64,000 bases of DNA from Leptodontidium sp. MPI-SDFR-AT-0119 (lineage: Eukaryota; Ascomycota; Leotiomycetes; Helotiales; Leptodontidiaceae): NCBI GenBank assembly GCA_020726505.1, contig JAHLEZ010000041.1, positions 62,001 to 126,000 of the forward strand, given 5' to 3'. Both the position numbers and the translations under genes were made by a program. Of the stretch, positions 1-10,762 are shown piece after piece (position 1 is the first letter of the stretch; every line of letters starts with the position of its first letter). The notes under the pieces are model-generated. The model did no database searches. It had not been told where the DNA came from and saw only the letters and a program-made list of their open reading frames with translations.

Positions 1-1
1 G

Positions 2-1401
2 AGAGCCGACGTTATCGAGTATCGTCAAAATGAGTTTCTACCAAAAATAGCTCTCTACCAATCGTTTACTACTAATTACGAAGAAGACGAGAATAAGGTT
101 CTTCAGCCAATTGCTCCAACTCTACCACCGGGGGAGAAAGAGCACGTTATTTACTACCATGACGAGAGTTGCTTTCACGGCAAAGAGTATTCTAAGCGAA
201 TCTGGCTTCACGAAGATCAACAAAAAATGCCTTCTAAAAGTAAAGGAGGCCTTATTCACGTTTCAGACTTTATAAGTCTTGAAGGGAGGCTTACTATTAG
301 TCAAAAAGATGCTCGGGAAATCATTTATCCGGGGGGCGACGTTGAATATTGGAATACAAAGGCTCTCTTAAAGCAAGTAGAGAGAGCTATTGATATATTC
401 GAAGAAAAGCACCCTAATAAGGTAGCTGTCTTTGTTTTCGACCAATCAAGTGCTCACGCTAGCAAAGGGGAAGGTGCTTTAAACGCCTTTAATATGAATC
501 TTGGTGAGGGTGGAGCTCCTTTACCACAAAAGGTTAGTTTTTCAGTTATACCTGCCTATTTAGGAAGTACTTACTAATTAACTTACTTTTTAGGATACCT
601 ACTTTCCCCCTGATATTTCTGAAGCTAAGCGAGCTCGCGGGTTAGAGGGTACTATTCAAGAGCTTAATTATAAGGTTGAGAAGGTTATTAAGGTGCCAGT
701 TAAAGGCTACCCTAATAAAAAGAGAGTCAAGAAGACTATTGTGGAAGAAACGCCAAAAGGACTTAAACAGATCCTTGCCGAGAGAGGTTGTTTACCTTTA
801 GGTAAGTATTATTCTTTAAATTTAAAGTAATATATTAATAACTTATAGGGAAAAAGCTACTAAAGGCTAAGTGCACCGGAGACAGCAAATGCACTAATAT
901 TCTTTCTTGGCCTTCAAAAAAGGTTGCTACTTGTTGCTTGGCGAGGATTTTAGCTAATCACAAAGACTTCTTTGAACAAAAGTCGGCTCTTGAAGAGCTA
1001 CTCTTGTCTAGGGGTCATAAGTGTCTCTTTTTACCGAAGTTTCACTGCGAGCTAAACCCGATTGAGATGTATTGGGCGTTTTGTAAGAACTTATATCGAC
1101 AGGTTTGGAAAGAGACTTTTCCAGAAGTAAGTTATTAACTTATTTTAAAATTTAATAACTAATAAACCTTTAGGCTAAAGAAGTAGCTTTAAAAGCTTTG
1201 AATTCTTGTCCTCTTGATACGCTACGCAGATATATTAATAGAGCTTCACGCTTTATGGATGCTTACCGAAAGGGGCTTAGCTTTAAGCAAACTGCGTGGT
1301 GTGTAAAGAAACAGAGTGGCCATAGAACTATCTCTGAGATTATGATGAAGGAGTTTGATATAGTCCCAAAGAACCAAGTAGAGGTTGACGAGTTAGCTTG
1401 A
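2..1401 (+). CDS. DDE-superfamily transposase, 3' part (N-terminus outside window)
   Basis: Four exons (2..532, 594..801, 849..1126, 1174..1401) separated by small GT-AG introns read through in one open frame to a TGA stop. The frame is open at the left edge, so the start is missing. The catalytic triad is visible: D in YYHDESCFH, D in FVFDQSSAH, and E in ELNPIEMYW. This is the D..D..E layout of Tc1/mariner-related DDE endonucleases that cut and paste DNA transposons. Intron 1 was placed so that PQK joins DTYFPPD; staying in the unspliced frame gives an early stop. The lack of any stop across four exons is unusual in a RIP-active genome and suggests a fairly recent copy. The terminal repeat downstream could not be identified. 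Superfamily-level assignment is firm; the exact family is not. Confidence 0.75.
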
Positions 1402-2520
1402 TTTTATTAGTTAGATTTTGTATTTATTTGCTAGCGCGGTAGCTAGCTTAGCAGTTATAAAAGTGCTTTATTTAGAATCCTCTTAAGAATCAGGTATCTC
1501 TCTCTCTGACTTTGTCTTAAAACCTTCGTCTAACTCTATTATCTCAAAGGTTATAACTCCTCTAAACTAACGACAAGATACGCCAAAATCGTTATTTATA
1601 ATCTACTTTTAACCTCCCCTAATAATAGTAGCCCTAACCCTCTTATTCTTTTGTAATAAAGCTTTAATTAGTTCTTTAGAAGCTTCTGTAACTCAACTAA
1701 CGTGTATCTCAATTGTTATATTAACTTCGTTTGAAGAGAGATAATATAAAGATAGACCTATAAATTAAGTTAATTATATATTATAATATCAAATAGATTA
1801 AATTAAATATACCTCTGCCTCTAAGGAAGCGACTTAATTGAGAAGTAATCGTTCGATATTTAATATTGTAGCTCTCTCTAATAGAGAATCGTCGAGAGTT
1901 ATAAAAGTCTCCTGATACGACTAGCGTAAAATATACTATTAATAATGCTCTTTCAAATGGATTAATTACTTACAGATAATTGTCGCTTGATTAGCCATAA
2001 TTATTAAGTATTGAGGTAAGCGAAGTTATTAATATTTAAGGAAGAAGAAATTCTGTGAACAAAGAAAGACTCTTATGCTGTAACACAGTAACATATACGC
2101 TAATGACTAAGCATTAGCACTTATTAAGATACTACTTAATTAATAAGAATATATTATATCATTATATTATACTTTTATATATTATTTAATCATTTAAAAA
2201 ATAATAATACTTAAAACGTTACTAGAAAAAAATATTATAATAATTAAGTGGGTCCTACTAATAATACCAACTTCTTTTTCTTATAGAATGCTATAATACA
2301 ATTAATAACGAATTTAGAAGCAAAAAGAATTGCATAATATTCATTATAACTTTTAAAAAACATATAAATATAAAATAAAAATCTCAAAAAAAAATGATCC
2401 CGCCAAGACCTTACTTATATAAGTATAACTTCTTTACCGCTAGCCCGATTAGGCTAAAAGTGGGTCCATTCGAACGCTAGCAATTTATTGCATCTGATGG
2501 ATTAAACAGATATATTATAT
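1402..2520. other. AT-rich stretch without recognisable gene
   Basis: About 1.1 kb, strongly AT-rich after about position 1,650, with stops in every frame. It probably holds the 3' flank and terminal region of the transposon to the left plus RIP-decayed DNA. No tRNA, ORF or clear terminal inverted repeat was seen. Confidence 0.5.
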
Positions 2521-2539
2521 TACTTAATTCTTAAAATTG

Positions 2540-3178
2540 TCGGTTTTGAGGCGGTCCGACTGTATCCCTAGATGAAGACGAATCTGTCCAGGAATGTACC
2601 GTTTTCGGAGTCTCAATGGCAAGGAAGCGGATCGTCCAGCTTCGGTTGGCGTTCTTGTTCGCGACCTCCGTCGCAGCCTGCATGGGGCCGATCTCGAGAA
2701 GTCAGTCATGGTGCCAGTAACGAATAGGAATGCGATTCCACTTTCCTCTTGGTGTCGTCACGCCGGGACTTGTATCTTGGTCGTCGTCAGGATCTTCCAG
2801 GATATCAAAGGATCCATCTGCACCGACGACGACTACCACCCCAAAGCCAGACGGATTCCCACCCCCATTTTCGGGCTCGAGGGCTTCGTCTAATAGCACG
2901 ATCGCCCCCCGAGGAAGGAATATAGGATAATTAGTTATCGTTTAGGATATTTATAACGTCTTATTGCCACAGTACATTGTGCCGGTTTAGAAGTCTACCA
3001 AGGTACTTGGTAGTAACTAACCTTTTGCCTTAGTTAGTCTTAGGGTTTGTTTCTAAGGCTTTATAATAAGAATAACTAGTATTTGCGATCTAAAGTAGTA
3101 CTAGTTCTTATAAGAGTAAGCCTCGTTTTTCTTCGGGTACTACTAATATAAAGGCTACACTAATGGCTCGCCTTTAGT
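2540..3178 (-). pseudogene. GH31 glycoside hydrolase, C-terminal fragment (copy 1, RIP-mutated)
   Basis: On the minus strand this encodes the end of a family 31 glycosidase: YPIFLPRGAIV, then LDEALEPENGGGNPSG, a loop with ILEDPDDD, IPIRYW, a stop (TGA at 2704-2706), and IGPMQ/WTIRFLAIETP-like sequence beyond it. The part from about 2,853 to 3,178 is a second copy of 15,996-16,322. Against that copy, nearly all the differences are C-to-T or G-to-A in this copy. It is truncated at about 3,178 and has no catalytic region. One base near 3,092 that copy 2 lacks keeps the original frame, so the two copies decayed independently. It is a dead fragment. Confidence 0.8.
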
Positions 3179-3234
3179 GTGCATTCCACACGTCCGTTCT
3201 AGGCTTCCACAACCCCCTTATCAACACCCTGTCA

Positions 3235-4365
3235 TCAGCCTTGCGGGTCTAGTCCGTCAATTGTTGACTCCAAGCAGTCCGTCCTCAGCTTCAAGAATTC
3301 ATTAGCATCATCCATCGCAGCCTCTGCTTCTTTCATGAAACCAGTAATCTGCCCAGCAGCAAAGATATCATGAGGCGCACCAACCGTCTCCACCAATACA
3401 ATCTCATTTCCCGGAATCTTCATCTGGTTCACAAAAGCAATATGACTATCATACAATACCTCCAATGTGCCCGTGTGTAACAAAATAGGGACGGGTGTCG
3501 AGAAGGCATTGTTGAGAGGTGAAATGTATGGATGAGTCGCTTCCATAGAATCCGGCTTGTAAACTCGCTCTCCCCACTCGACCAGCAGAGCGGGAACGTA
3601 GTCAAATTTATAGTTGCGATGACTGGCAGTTGCAACTGGGCCAATGGCAAGATCAACCCAGGGACTCCAGAGGAAACACGCACGGGGTTTTGGCAACAGA
3701 CTCTTCTGGTCCTCGATATAACGCAGCAGTGCGATAGCCAGGTTTCCACCAGCTGAGTCCCCGGAGAGGATGATCTGAGAAGCTGGAATTCCGAGCCCAA
3801 CGAGATAGTTGTAAGAAGTCACCGCGTCTTGCAACGCAGCTGGGAATCGCGAATTAGGATATGACGCTAGTCTATATTGAGCAGCGAATACCAAACCGGA
3901 GATGTGACTAGCAAGTAGTGCAGGTCCCTCTCCAACTTCCATTGGTCGACAGCCACCAAGCACATAGGCGCCTCCATGGAAATGGAGCACGATGTTCTTG
4001 TCTTTATCTGCTGCTGGGTCGTAGGTCCTAGGGTACCATATAACTCCCATCCTAGCTGGACGAATTATCGGGTCGTCAAGGACATCTCGATATAGACGCC
4101 CCTCCGCTGAATCAATGGCGAGGAAAGTCTTGTCTTTCCCAGGCTCGAGGGATTTCGGTGGAGCCCATTCGATCTGACTGGCAAAATTCCAGAGCATTTT
4201 GAAGAGTGCTACTCCAACGGCTTGATGGAAGGTGTATTTCGGATGTTGACGAAGGGGTTTTGGGAGGAAGTAGAGGGCTATGAGGACTAGGCGTGGGGGA
4301 AAGGCGACGAAGAACAGGGTCACCAATATCCCTTTGCCAGGTTGGCGCGTAAGGAATGATGGCAT
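3235..4365 (-). CDS. alpha/beta-hydrolase fold-3 esterase/lipase (HSL-like)
   Basis: Single-exon 376-residue enzyme. It has the HGGAY oxyanion-hole motif at about residue 132, the nucleophile elbow GDSAGG with catalytic Ser at about residue 205, and a later Asp (LEVLYDSH) and His (APHDIF) completing the triad; these are the marks of Abhydrolase_3 carboxylic-ester hydrolases. The N-terminus has a hydrophobic segment (ILVTLFFVAFPP, then LVLIALYFLP), suggesting a membrane anchor or signal-anchor. I chose the ATG at 4,365 (MPSFLTRQ) rather than the upstream in-frame start at 4,488, because the extra 41 residues do not look conserved. Length fits the family. The substrate cannot be read from sequence. 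The next upstream feature is a MITE (4,794-5,186) in the presumed promoter region. Confidence 0.9.
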   Translation of the reverse strand: MPSFLTRQPGKGILVTLFFVAFPPRLVLIALYFLPKPLRQHPKYTFHQAVGVALFKMLWNFASQIEWAPPKSLEPGKDKTFLAIDSAEGRLYRDVLDDPIIRPARMGVIWYPRTYDPAADKDKNIVLHFHGGAYVLGGCRPMEVGEGPALLASHISGLVFAAQYRLASYPNSRFPAALQDAVTSYNYLVGLGIPASQIILSGDSAGGNLAIALLRYIEDQKSLLPKPRACFLWSPWVDLAIGPVATASHRNYKFDYVPALLVEWGERVYKPDSMEATHPYISPLNNAFSTPVPILLHTGTLEVLYDSHIAFVNQMKIPGNEIVLVETVGAPHDIFAAGQITGFMKEAEAAMDDANEFLKLRTDCLESTIDGLDPQG

Positions 4366-4791
4366 TTTTGAGGGTGAAAGCAAAAAAAAGAATATCTGAG
4401 AGGGTTGAGGAGTTCGAAGTCCGTAATTTGCTTGGGAGAAAATGGTATGAAAGGAAGAGGTAAGGTGGAAAAGCAATTTTGAGCACAAAACTCTGGCCTA
4501 GACTGGCTGGGCAGGATGAAGTTGCTTTGAATGGGAATAATGAAGTACTTAAGAAGACTGTTAGAAATTGGCCAGTAGATTTATAGTCGGGAAAATTCTG
4601 ACTCCTTAACACGAGAGATGCCAAAAAGATTGGCTGAGATTGTTGTCGATGCTTAAAAATCTAGATGTCGACCTTACCCTTGACGTAAGCTTATGGAAGG
4701 CCTCCGCTTATTGGCCTATGTCACGACGCGTGAACTTGTGATTGGGCAAATTGTACGGATACGGAAAGCCATTGGGACGTGTAGTCCAAGC

Positions 4792-5188
4792 GTATCTGCA
4801 TTCTCTCCTCCGAGATATGAGTCCCACAAGCGAGACTGTGCCGCACCCCACGAAAAAGTCAAGCACTAAATTTTTAGCGCATATAGCCTGTAATTTAGTA
4901 ACAGTAGCCCTTTAATTTAGTGATTAAAGCCTATAATTGTAGCGCTTCCTCGCTGCTCTCGATTCTCGAAGTTCGCTCTCTACTTTTCCACTTTTCACTT
5001 TTACCTACCGCCGCCCCCACCTTCTATACCTAACCCCCCTCTCCTACCCCTATACTTATATAAAAGAATTAAAGAGAGAGAGTGAAGAATTTAAGTAGTA
5101 GAAGAGGCGTAGAGAGGCGAGAGGGAGGGGGGGGGGGGGGGTGGGCGCTCATATCTCGGAGGAGAGAAAACAGAATACGCTTGGACTA
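4792..5188. mobile_element. MITE (Tc1/mariner type) with TA target duplication
   Basis: A 393-bp non-coding element (4,794..5,186) with imperfect terminal inverted repeats of about 45 bp. The left arm starts GTCCAAGCGTAT and runs into CTCTCCTCCGAGATATGAG; the right arm is the reverse complement. It is flanked by TA on both sides (4,792-4,793 and 5,187-5,188), the target duplication of Tc1/mariner elements. The interior holds a run of about 18 G near 5,125-5,145 and AG-rich sequence, but no ORF. It would have been mobilised by a transposase encoded elsewhere. Confidence 0.8.
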
Positions 5189-5588
5189 GTGATCCTTCTC
5201 GCTTTCCGTAAAATTGGCGAAGGGTAGAATTTTGCTATATCTGCTCCAAGAAGCAGGGGGTTTGGCTGTATATGTCCGTACAGAGCCCTCAGACTTCGAA
5301 CCATTCAATCTCGGTGCTCTATGCACCATACGCAGCGATATGGGCAGCAAGCAAGGGGCTACATCTTAGGTACCCAAAATGTAGTCTACATACCATTGCC
5401 AAATATAGACATGCCACGACTTTGCATTTCCCCAACGCCCCAAAATCAAAAGCGTATCATCTTCTAACACCTTCTAACACCTGAACTTTTCTCGTACCTT
5501 CTCTACCTCATCGTTAAGATACAAAATCAAATCACTCCCATCCTCAAGCTCTCCAAATAATGATGACGATTATCGTACTTCCCCCACA
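5189..5588. other. Intergenic, no gene seen
   Basis: Presumed 3' flank of the Zn2Cys6 gene to the right. A 70-codon open frame here has no recognisable domain and no codon pattern supporting it. Confidence 0.5.
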
Positions 5589-7576
5589 TTAAATCCACAG
5601 ATTCTGGTGATATATCCATTCTCCATTGATGATTTGACAGGCCGAAGTTAGTATCATTCCCTGAACCGAATCATAATCCATATGCGAAACCCTCACTCTC
5701 TCCTCTTCTCTGATTTCATGACTCCCCAACTCCCCCTTCCCCCTTTCTTCAAGAGTCATCACCCAGCGTCCCACATGAGCGGCATATCTTGTATCCCAAC
5801 ATGACTCTCGTCTTGGTCTATCCTCGAGAAGTTTCAGCGCCATTCTCCTGACCGAGCCATCTCTGCATTTGCATACCACCTGAAGCAGATAGGCGATTGT
5901 TTCGCCATCAAACACAAAATACCTTTGCTTTGGCTTAGAAGCCAAGTAAATATCAAGCAGAGAGACTATTTCCTTGAATTCAGGAAGGTGGGCATCCCAA
6001 TCCGTTTCTCGTGTGTATATAGAGCCGCAGACAGAGACCAAACAGGATTTAGCTTGGAGACATAGTAATATTGCCCGGGGGTACTCTTTCCAAAAAGTGC
6101 TAGGTGAACGCTGGAACCTGAGCATGAGGGGATTGAAGGCAGTGAGCCATCCTTCCATCTCATCAGCACATGTTCGAGCTTCTTTCAACCATTTATCAGG
6201 GACGGTTTCATTAGTGCCGGTCCAAGGATTCCATCCGGAGCCAGGACTTCGTCCGTATCGAATGTCTGTCTGAATCCATCTTTTTCCCTGCTCCATCGGT
6301 GTATACGGGTTAGGTTCTCTATCCGGGTGTTCTATTATCTTGATAAAATGCCAACAGCGGCTTATTATCATGTTTCCATAGGCAGTGGCTTCCTCGATGG
6401 TCATGAATACTCGAGGCATAGTCCGGGTGGCTTGACCCAAACCATCCCTCAAACTCTGATGTTCAGCTCCGCTTCGATAATCCACGAGTACCATGGCGCT
6501 AATATTGAGACGCGAGAATACAGCTCCAAGTTCATCTTCAACGGTACAGGTCATTGGTAATGGGCTTCCTGATAACTCCAGAGGCGACTGGCCGCTGCTC
6601 GACATTGGGATGGCGAATCCTTTCGTCAATCTGAGGCCATTAGCTGTATGCCAGAGGGCAATATCACGGCGGCCATAACAATTTTCGAAGCAAATAGTAA
6701 GAAGGCATGCCATGAGCGCCATCCTTGCATCCATCTTCCCGTTCAAGATAGCTCTTCTCATGCAAAGTAGAGATTGTTGATATTTCTCAACAGCAAATTT
6801 GTGGTCATCGCTAAAAAGGAGATGAGCGTCCCAGTCTCGCATATCTGGAGCCCCGCTGATGATCTTGTTGATAGCTGCGATAGCTACCACGGCATCAAGA
6901 ATGAATGGTTCTGCCTCTGCAACCTGTAGCACTGATTGATTCCAGAGGGTTGATGGCATAAATCCGGACAGCTGTTCGGCGACATTACTACGAAAGAACT
7001 CGTGGTATAGATATTCTCGTTGAGTTTTGAAGCGGCTAGCAGAAGGACAATGCATTAACATTAGAGATTCACGCTTCGGGAATTCTTGAGCGTCTTTGGA
7101 GGGTGATATGCTGGAGAGCGTACTTCGCCGGGTTATTGTCAAGATTGTGGATGAGGGTTTCGTCAAGGGCATTTGCCGTGCTTTGATAGAGGGATGGCCA
7201 TTCCGCTGGGTTGAAGATCCCATCCCCGACGCCGAGTACGATGGGCTTGGGAGAATCGGGCGTACAGCTTGTCGTCGATCTTGCCGTGACCGTCTAACAG
7301 AGTAGCCGTCACATTTCTTTCCGAAGTTGCAACATCTCAAACACAGAGGTTTCCCTTCGTCACATTTCACCCGTCTCACTCTGCTGCTTATCAGTCGCAG
7401 CCTTCCTGGCTAGAGCGGTGAAGGGCATACTTGCACGTGATACACCCATTCTTGGATTTAGGATTAACTACTCTCCTCCTTCTCTTGTCCTGAGGAAAGC
7501 TCTTGGGCATTTTTGGAAACGTGTCCGCCCAAATCTGACGTAATGTACGTGTGGGAACGTGGTCTGGGTGAGACAA
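5589..7576 (-). CDS. Zn2Cys6 fungal transcription factor
   Basis: Two exons (7431..7576 and 5589..7380) joined across a 50-nt GT-AG intron, giving 645 residues. The intron splits the zinc cluster, as is common in this class: CITC, then KVRRVKC, DEGKPLC and RCCNFGKKC make the six-cysteine motif that binds two Zn ions and CGG-type DNA sites. A basic linker follows (RRSRQDRRQ). The remaining roughly 500 residues resemble the fungal-specific regulatory domain of PF11951-type factors, with conserved pieces such as EPFILDAVVAIAAI and LLQVVCKCRDGSVRRMALKLLE. It acts in the nucleus as a pathway-specific regulator; the target is unknown. A second factor of the same class (11,532-13,373) lies beyond the amidohydrolase. 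The gene looks intact. Confidence 0.88.
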
Positions 7577-8010
7577 AATAAGTAGTGAAGTATCTAACGT
7601 AATCGCAAAGCCTTCGAAAATACAAGTAGCAGAGGATAGCAGACTACGAAGGCTTCATAACAAGGAACTGAAATGTTTACGTGTTCGTTGAGATTGAAAT
7701 GGTAGCTTAGTGCTTACTAAAGCTCGTAAGATTCGCCAATGGCGGAAAATTCCCTGTCTACAGCAAATCAATCGCCAAAACCGCATTCCTAAGCGAGCGC
7801 TCGGGAACATTCAAAACGTCAAGACCAAAGAACTTCTTTCAACGACTTTTCAATAGAACTAGCCTGAAATAACACTGTAATAGATTCAAATTAATGGGTG
7901 TATATAGTACTCCCTCAATTCCAGAGGGTTTATAATTTAGAAGAGTAGTAATTACATCGTGAGCTAAGGGGCGCTCGTAGCTAAAACGTGACGATTTTTA
8001 GTACAAATCT
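7577..8010. other. Upstream region of the Zn2Cys6 gene
   Basis: Intergenic DNA that should carry the promoter of the minus-strand regulator at 5,589-7,576. No ORF or obvious known motif. It becomes AT-rich towards the foldback element. Confidence 0.4.
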
Positions 8011-8360
8011 TAATAATTTATTAGCCACGCTACGATTTATTAATTAAACTCTTAATCCTTTTTATCAAAGTAACTAGTATAGTTGTGTAATCAAATTAGG
8101 CTATATATCTCTTAGTCTAGAGATATTATTATAAAGTTATTAGGGAGAAGAGAGGAAAAGTACTCGCGGGGCTTAAAAAACGAAGGGCAAGGCGAGGCAC
8201 GCAGCTAGAAAATTACGATTTCGCCCTTACCTTAATAACTTTATAACGAGCTATTTATAATAAGAGATATATAGCTTAATTTCATCACACGACTGTACTA
8301 GTTGCTTTAATAAAAATATTAAGAGTCCAATTAATAGATTGTGGCGTAGCTGGTAATACT
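8011..8360. mobile_element. Foldback/MITE-like element with long inverted arms
   Basis: Two arms of about 130 bp (left 8,011-8,144; right 8,230-8,360) are imperfect reverse complements around an 85-bp loop. Matched blocks include GCTATATATCTCTTA, ATAAAGTTATTA, ACTCTTAA and the outer GCCACGCTAC against GTGGCGTAGC. The arms are AT-rich while the loop is GC-richer (GGCGAGGCACGC). No ORF. A non-autonomous foldback transposon is the simplest reading. Target duplications were not clear. Confidence 0.6.
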
Positions 8361-8474
8361 TATATCGTGATGTGTGAATTTTGGTGTTCTTGATCGCTCG
8401 CTTAGGAATGCGGTTTGGCGATTGATTTGCATGTGGCTGTACTGCATACGAGGTATCCCCTCGACCGCTGAGAC

Positions 8475-8906
8475 ATGTCCAGCGCTAAGCAAGGGGCACG
8501 GCAATTGAGTGAGCAAAATCGCATTTTGAGGAAGGAGGCTGCCATTGAAGAAAGGAAGCTTGTTGCACGGGACGAGCGAATTAAGAGTCTAGAGGCCATA
8601 TTACAAGGTTCTCAAGAGAAACTTGCTGCCGCGAATCATAGTTTGCTTCATCCATTACCCCTCTCCCAACCACTAAGTATCCGTAGATTCGAAGCTCAGC
8701 TCACAGCTATCAAAGAGCGCCTCGAAGCAGCACGTATTCCCCATTTAACCGTTACTTTACCTCTCCTATGGGAGACTTTTCATTCAGAGGCTCCCCATGC
8801 TCCCCCATGGAAGCAAATGATGGCAATTCGGCGAGACGAGTACAGAAAGAAAGAAGACACAGAAATAGGCGGAAGGGCAGAAGGCGGAAGGGGAAGAGGA
8901 GAGTGA
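8475..8906 (+). pseudogene. Kinesin-1 heavy-chain tail fragment
   Basis: An open frame whose first 90 or so residues match the end of the fungal conventional kinesin (kinesin-1) coiled coil: SEQNRILRKEAAIEERKL, ERIKSLEAILQ, SQEKLAAANH and FEAQLTAIKERLEAA. Sixteen extra codons between ANH and FEAQL coincide with a 46-nt GT..AG stretch (8,641-8,686), which looks like a retained or decayed intron. There is no motor domain upstream. After residue 90 the sequence leaves the kinesin pattern and becomes low-complexity (Lys/Arg/Glu/Gly), continuing in other frames to about 9,016. I read it as a captured or duplicated 3' end of a kinesin gene rather than a working protein; a truncated dominant-negative tail cannot be excluded. 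Confidence 0.6.
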
Positions 8907-9162
8907 GGAGAGCAAACACGTCAAGAGGAATGAAGTCCTGGAAAAGTTCCTGGAAAGCGGCGAAAGCTGCCGTTACGACCTACTCACGAGGCTATAACGC
9001 CTCCGCTCGACGATAATTCAGAAGCAGGCCATGGACAGCCCCACAGCGTTTGCGCTTCGTTCAACTACCCATCTTGAGCTAGACAATGCACAGTCACGAA
9101 AAACAAATCCATTCAAAATACTAAAACGTCAACGATCATGGTTGGGATGAATTGCCTCCTCT

Positions 9163-10762
9163 TTATATCTCGTCGACGATAGTGCTCTCATCGATATAAA
9201 AGGCCTTCATAACACCCTTCTTCGCCGCTTCCATATCAATTTGGTCAACCTTCTCCTGCATTGCCGTCCTCCTCTTCACCAATTCTTTGGCTATATCTCT
9301 CCAGCTCTTTACTCCCTCCTCACCACTCCACATCTCCCTCCCAGCACTCAAGTCAATATCCTTCAACATCCACTCAGACTTTTTCACAACTCCATCAACG
9401 ATCACCATCTCAAGATCCGCCGGACTACTGTGCAACACTACCGCCGCCACGGGGTCAAATTGACTCGCACAAACCATCCCAGAGCTCATCGCATCCCACA
9501 CTAGAATGTCCGCGAACTTCCCAACTTTCAGACTGCCCAGTTTGTCTTCCATATTAATCGCTCTCGCACCACCGATGGTACCCAGATTAAACGCCTCTTC
9601 AACGGTCTTATACACCTTCTTCGGGGTCTTTCCAACTTCTGCGAACTTCTGAGCATGACTCGACCGAGCAGATTGCAAAAGGAGACGCAGCTCCGAGATG
9701 ATAGAGGCGCTGTTATTGGCGTGGCAGTCAGCACCTACACCGCAGTGGGACTCAATTTTCAGTTCGGAAGAAAAGGCAACGGGCCGGCCGTGTCCCATCT
9801 GCATTTCCGTGGAGGGAGTGGTTGAGACGTGGCTGTTGGTTTGGAGGAGGAGCTTTGCATCGTTTGCGCTTGCGCCAGTGGCGTGCGAGAAGAGGATGCT
9901 GGAGTCTAGTAGGCCGTAGTTGTGGTAGAGCTCGACGGGTGAGCCGCCTGGCATTCCGTTAATCTATCCAAACTTCAAACTGAGTGAGGCGTTTGACTTG
10001 GGAACGTACCGAAATGTCCGTTGCCTACGTAATGAGTTGTGATGAGTTTGATTCCGAGAGATTTGACCTTCTCGAATGTGGCAACAATCATTTCTTTGGG
10101 CAGATAAGTACTGTCGAATGCAAAACCTAGCTGGACTCGACCGCTTGCGATTGGGTTTTTTGCAACGAGCTCTTCGAGAGTGCCTAGTACCCATGAAGGG
10201 AGGAGATCATGGTTCAATTTGAAGGGTTCCCATGACTCAAGACGTGGGGTTGCAGAGTAACAGAACACAGATCTAATGCCGGATGACATTGTGGCTGCGA
10301 TTGCTGCCTTGCTGTGCTCAGGAGAGTAGTTGAGATGGGCATGATCAACTACTGTTGTTGTTCCCACATCTAGACATTCGAGGCAGCCTCCAAGCTCGCC
10401 CCAGAACATGTCTGCTGGGCTATGGAGTGAACTTGGGAAGTTGCCTGACAGTTTATTAGAATGGTGCTCATGGAAATTCAGACATTCATACCTGAAGGGA
10501 AATAGTCGATCAGCGTTTCATTGGCATGGCGTCCCTTCAACAGCGTTTGCCAAAGATGATGATGCGTATCTATGAACCCTGGGGAGATGATTTTGTCGGT
10601 ACAGTCGATGACTTGTGTGTTAGTAGAAGGGGTGATTTTGGCTTCGATCTTAGAAATTATGTTGCCTTCAATCAAGAGGTCTGCTTTCACAGCTTTCACA
10701 TGATTATCGCCGCCGTGAATGAGTAGAGTTCCTCCTTGGAGAAGTGTGAGGTTTGCCGCCAT
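9163..10762 (-). CDS. Amidohydrolase, ATZ/TRZ-type metal-dependent deaminase/hydrolase
   Basis: Three exons (10492..10762, 10010..10444, 9163..9947), total 1,491 nt, 496 residues. Intron 2 runs to the AG at 9,948; the nearer AG at 9,964 gives an immediate stop, and a TTAAC branch site sits between the two. The amidohydrolase TIM-barrel signature is present: metal-binding HxH in GFIDTHHHLW (near residue 66), a further His in LITTHYVG, His in LFSHATGAS, and the metal/catalytic Asp in GVGADCHANN. The family hydrolyses C-N or C-Cl bonds in heterocycles (guanine, cytosine, triazines, imidazolones). The exact substrate is not readable. It is a cytosolic enzyme by lack of a signal peptide. Its upstream region shares a rare promoter-like module with the Zn2Cys6 gene at 11,532-13,373. 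Confidence 0.88.

Noticed and set aside
9241..9557. Plus-strand open frames within the amidohydrolase
   Set aside because: Antisense shadows of a well-supported enzyme.
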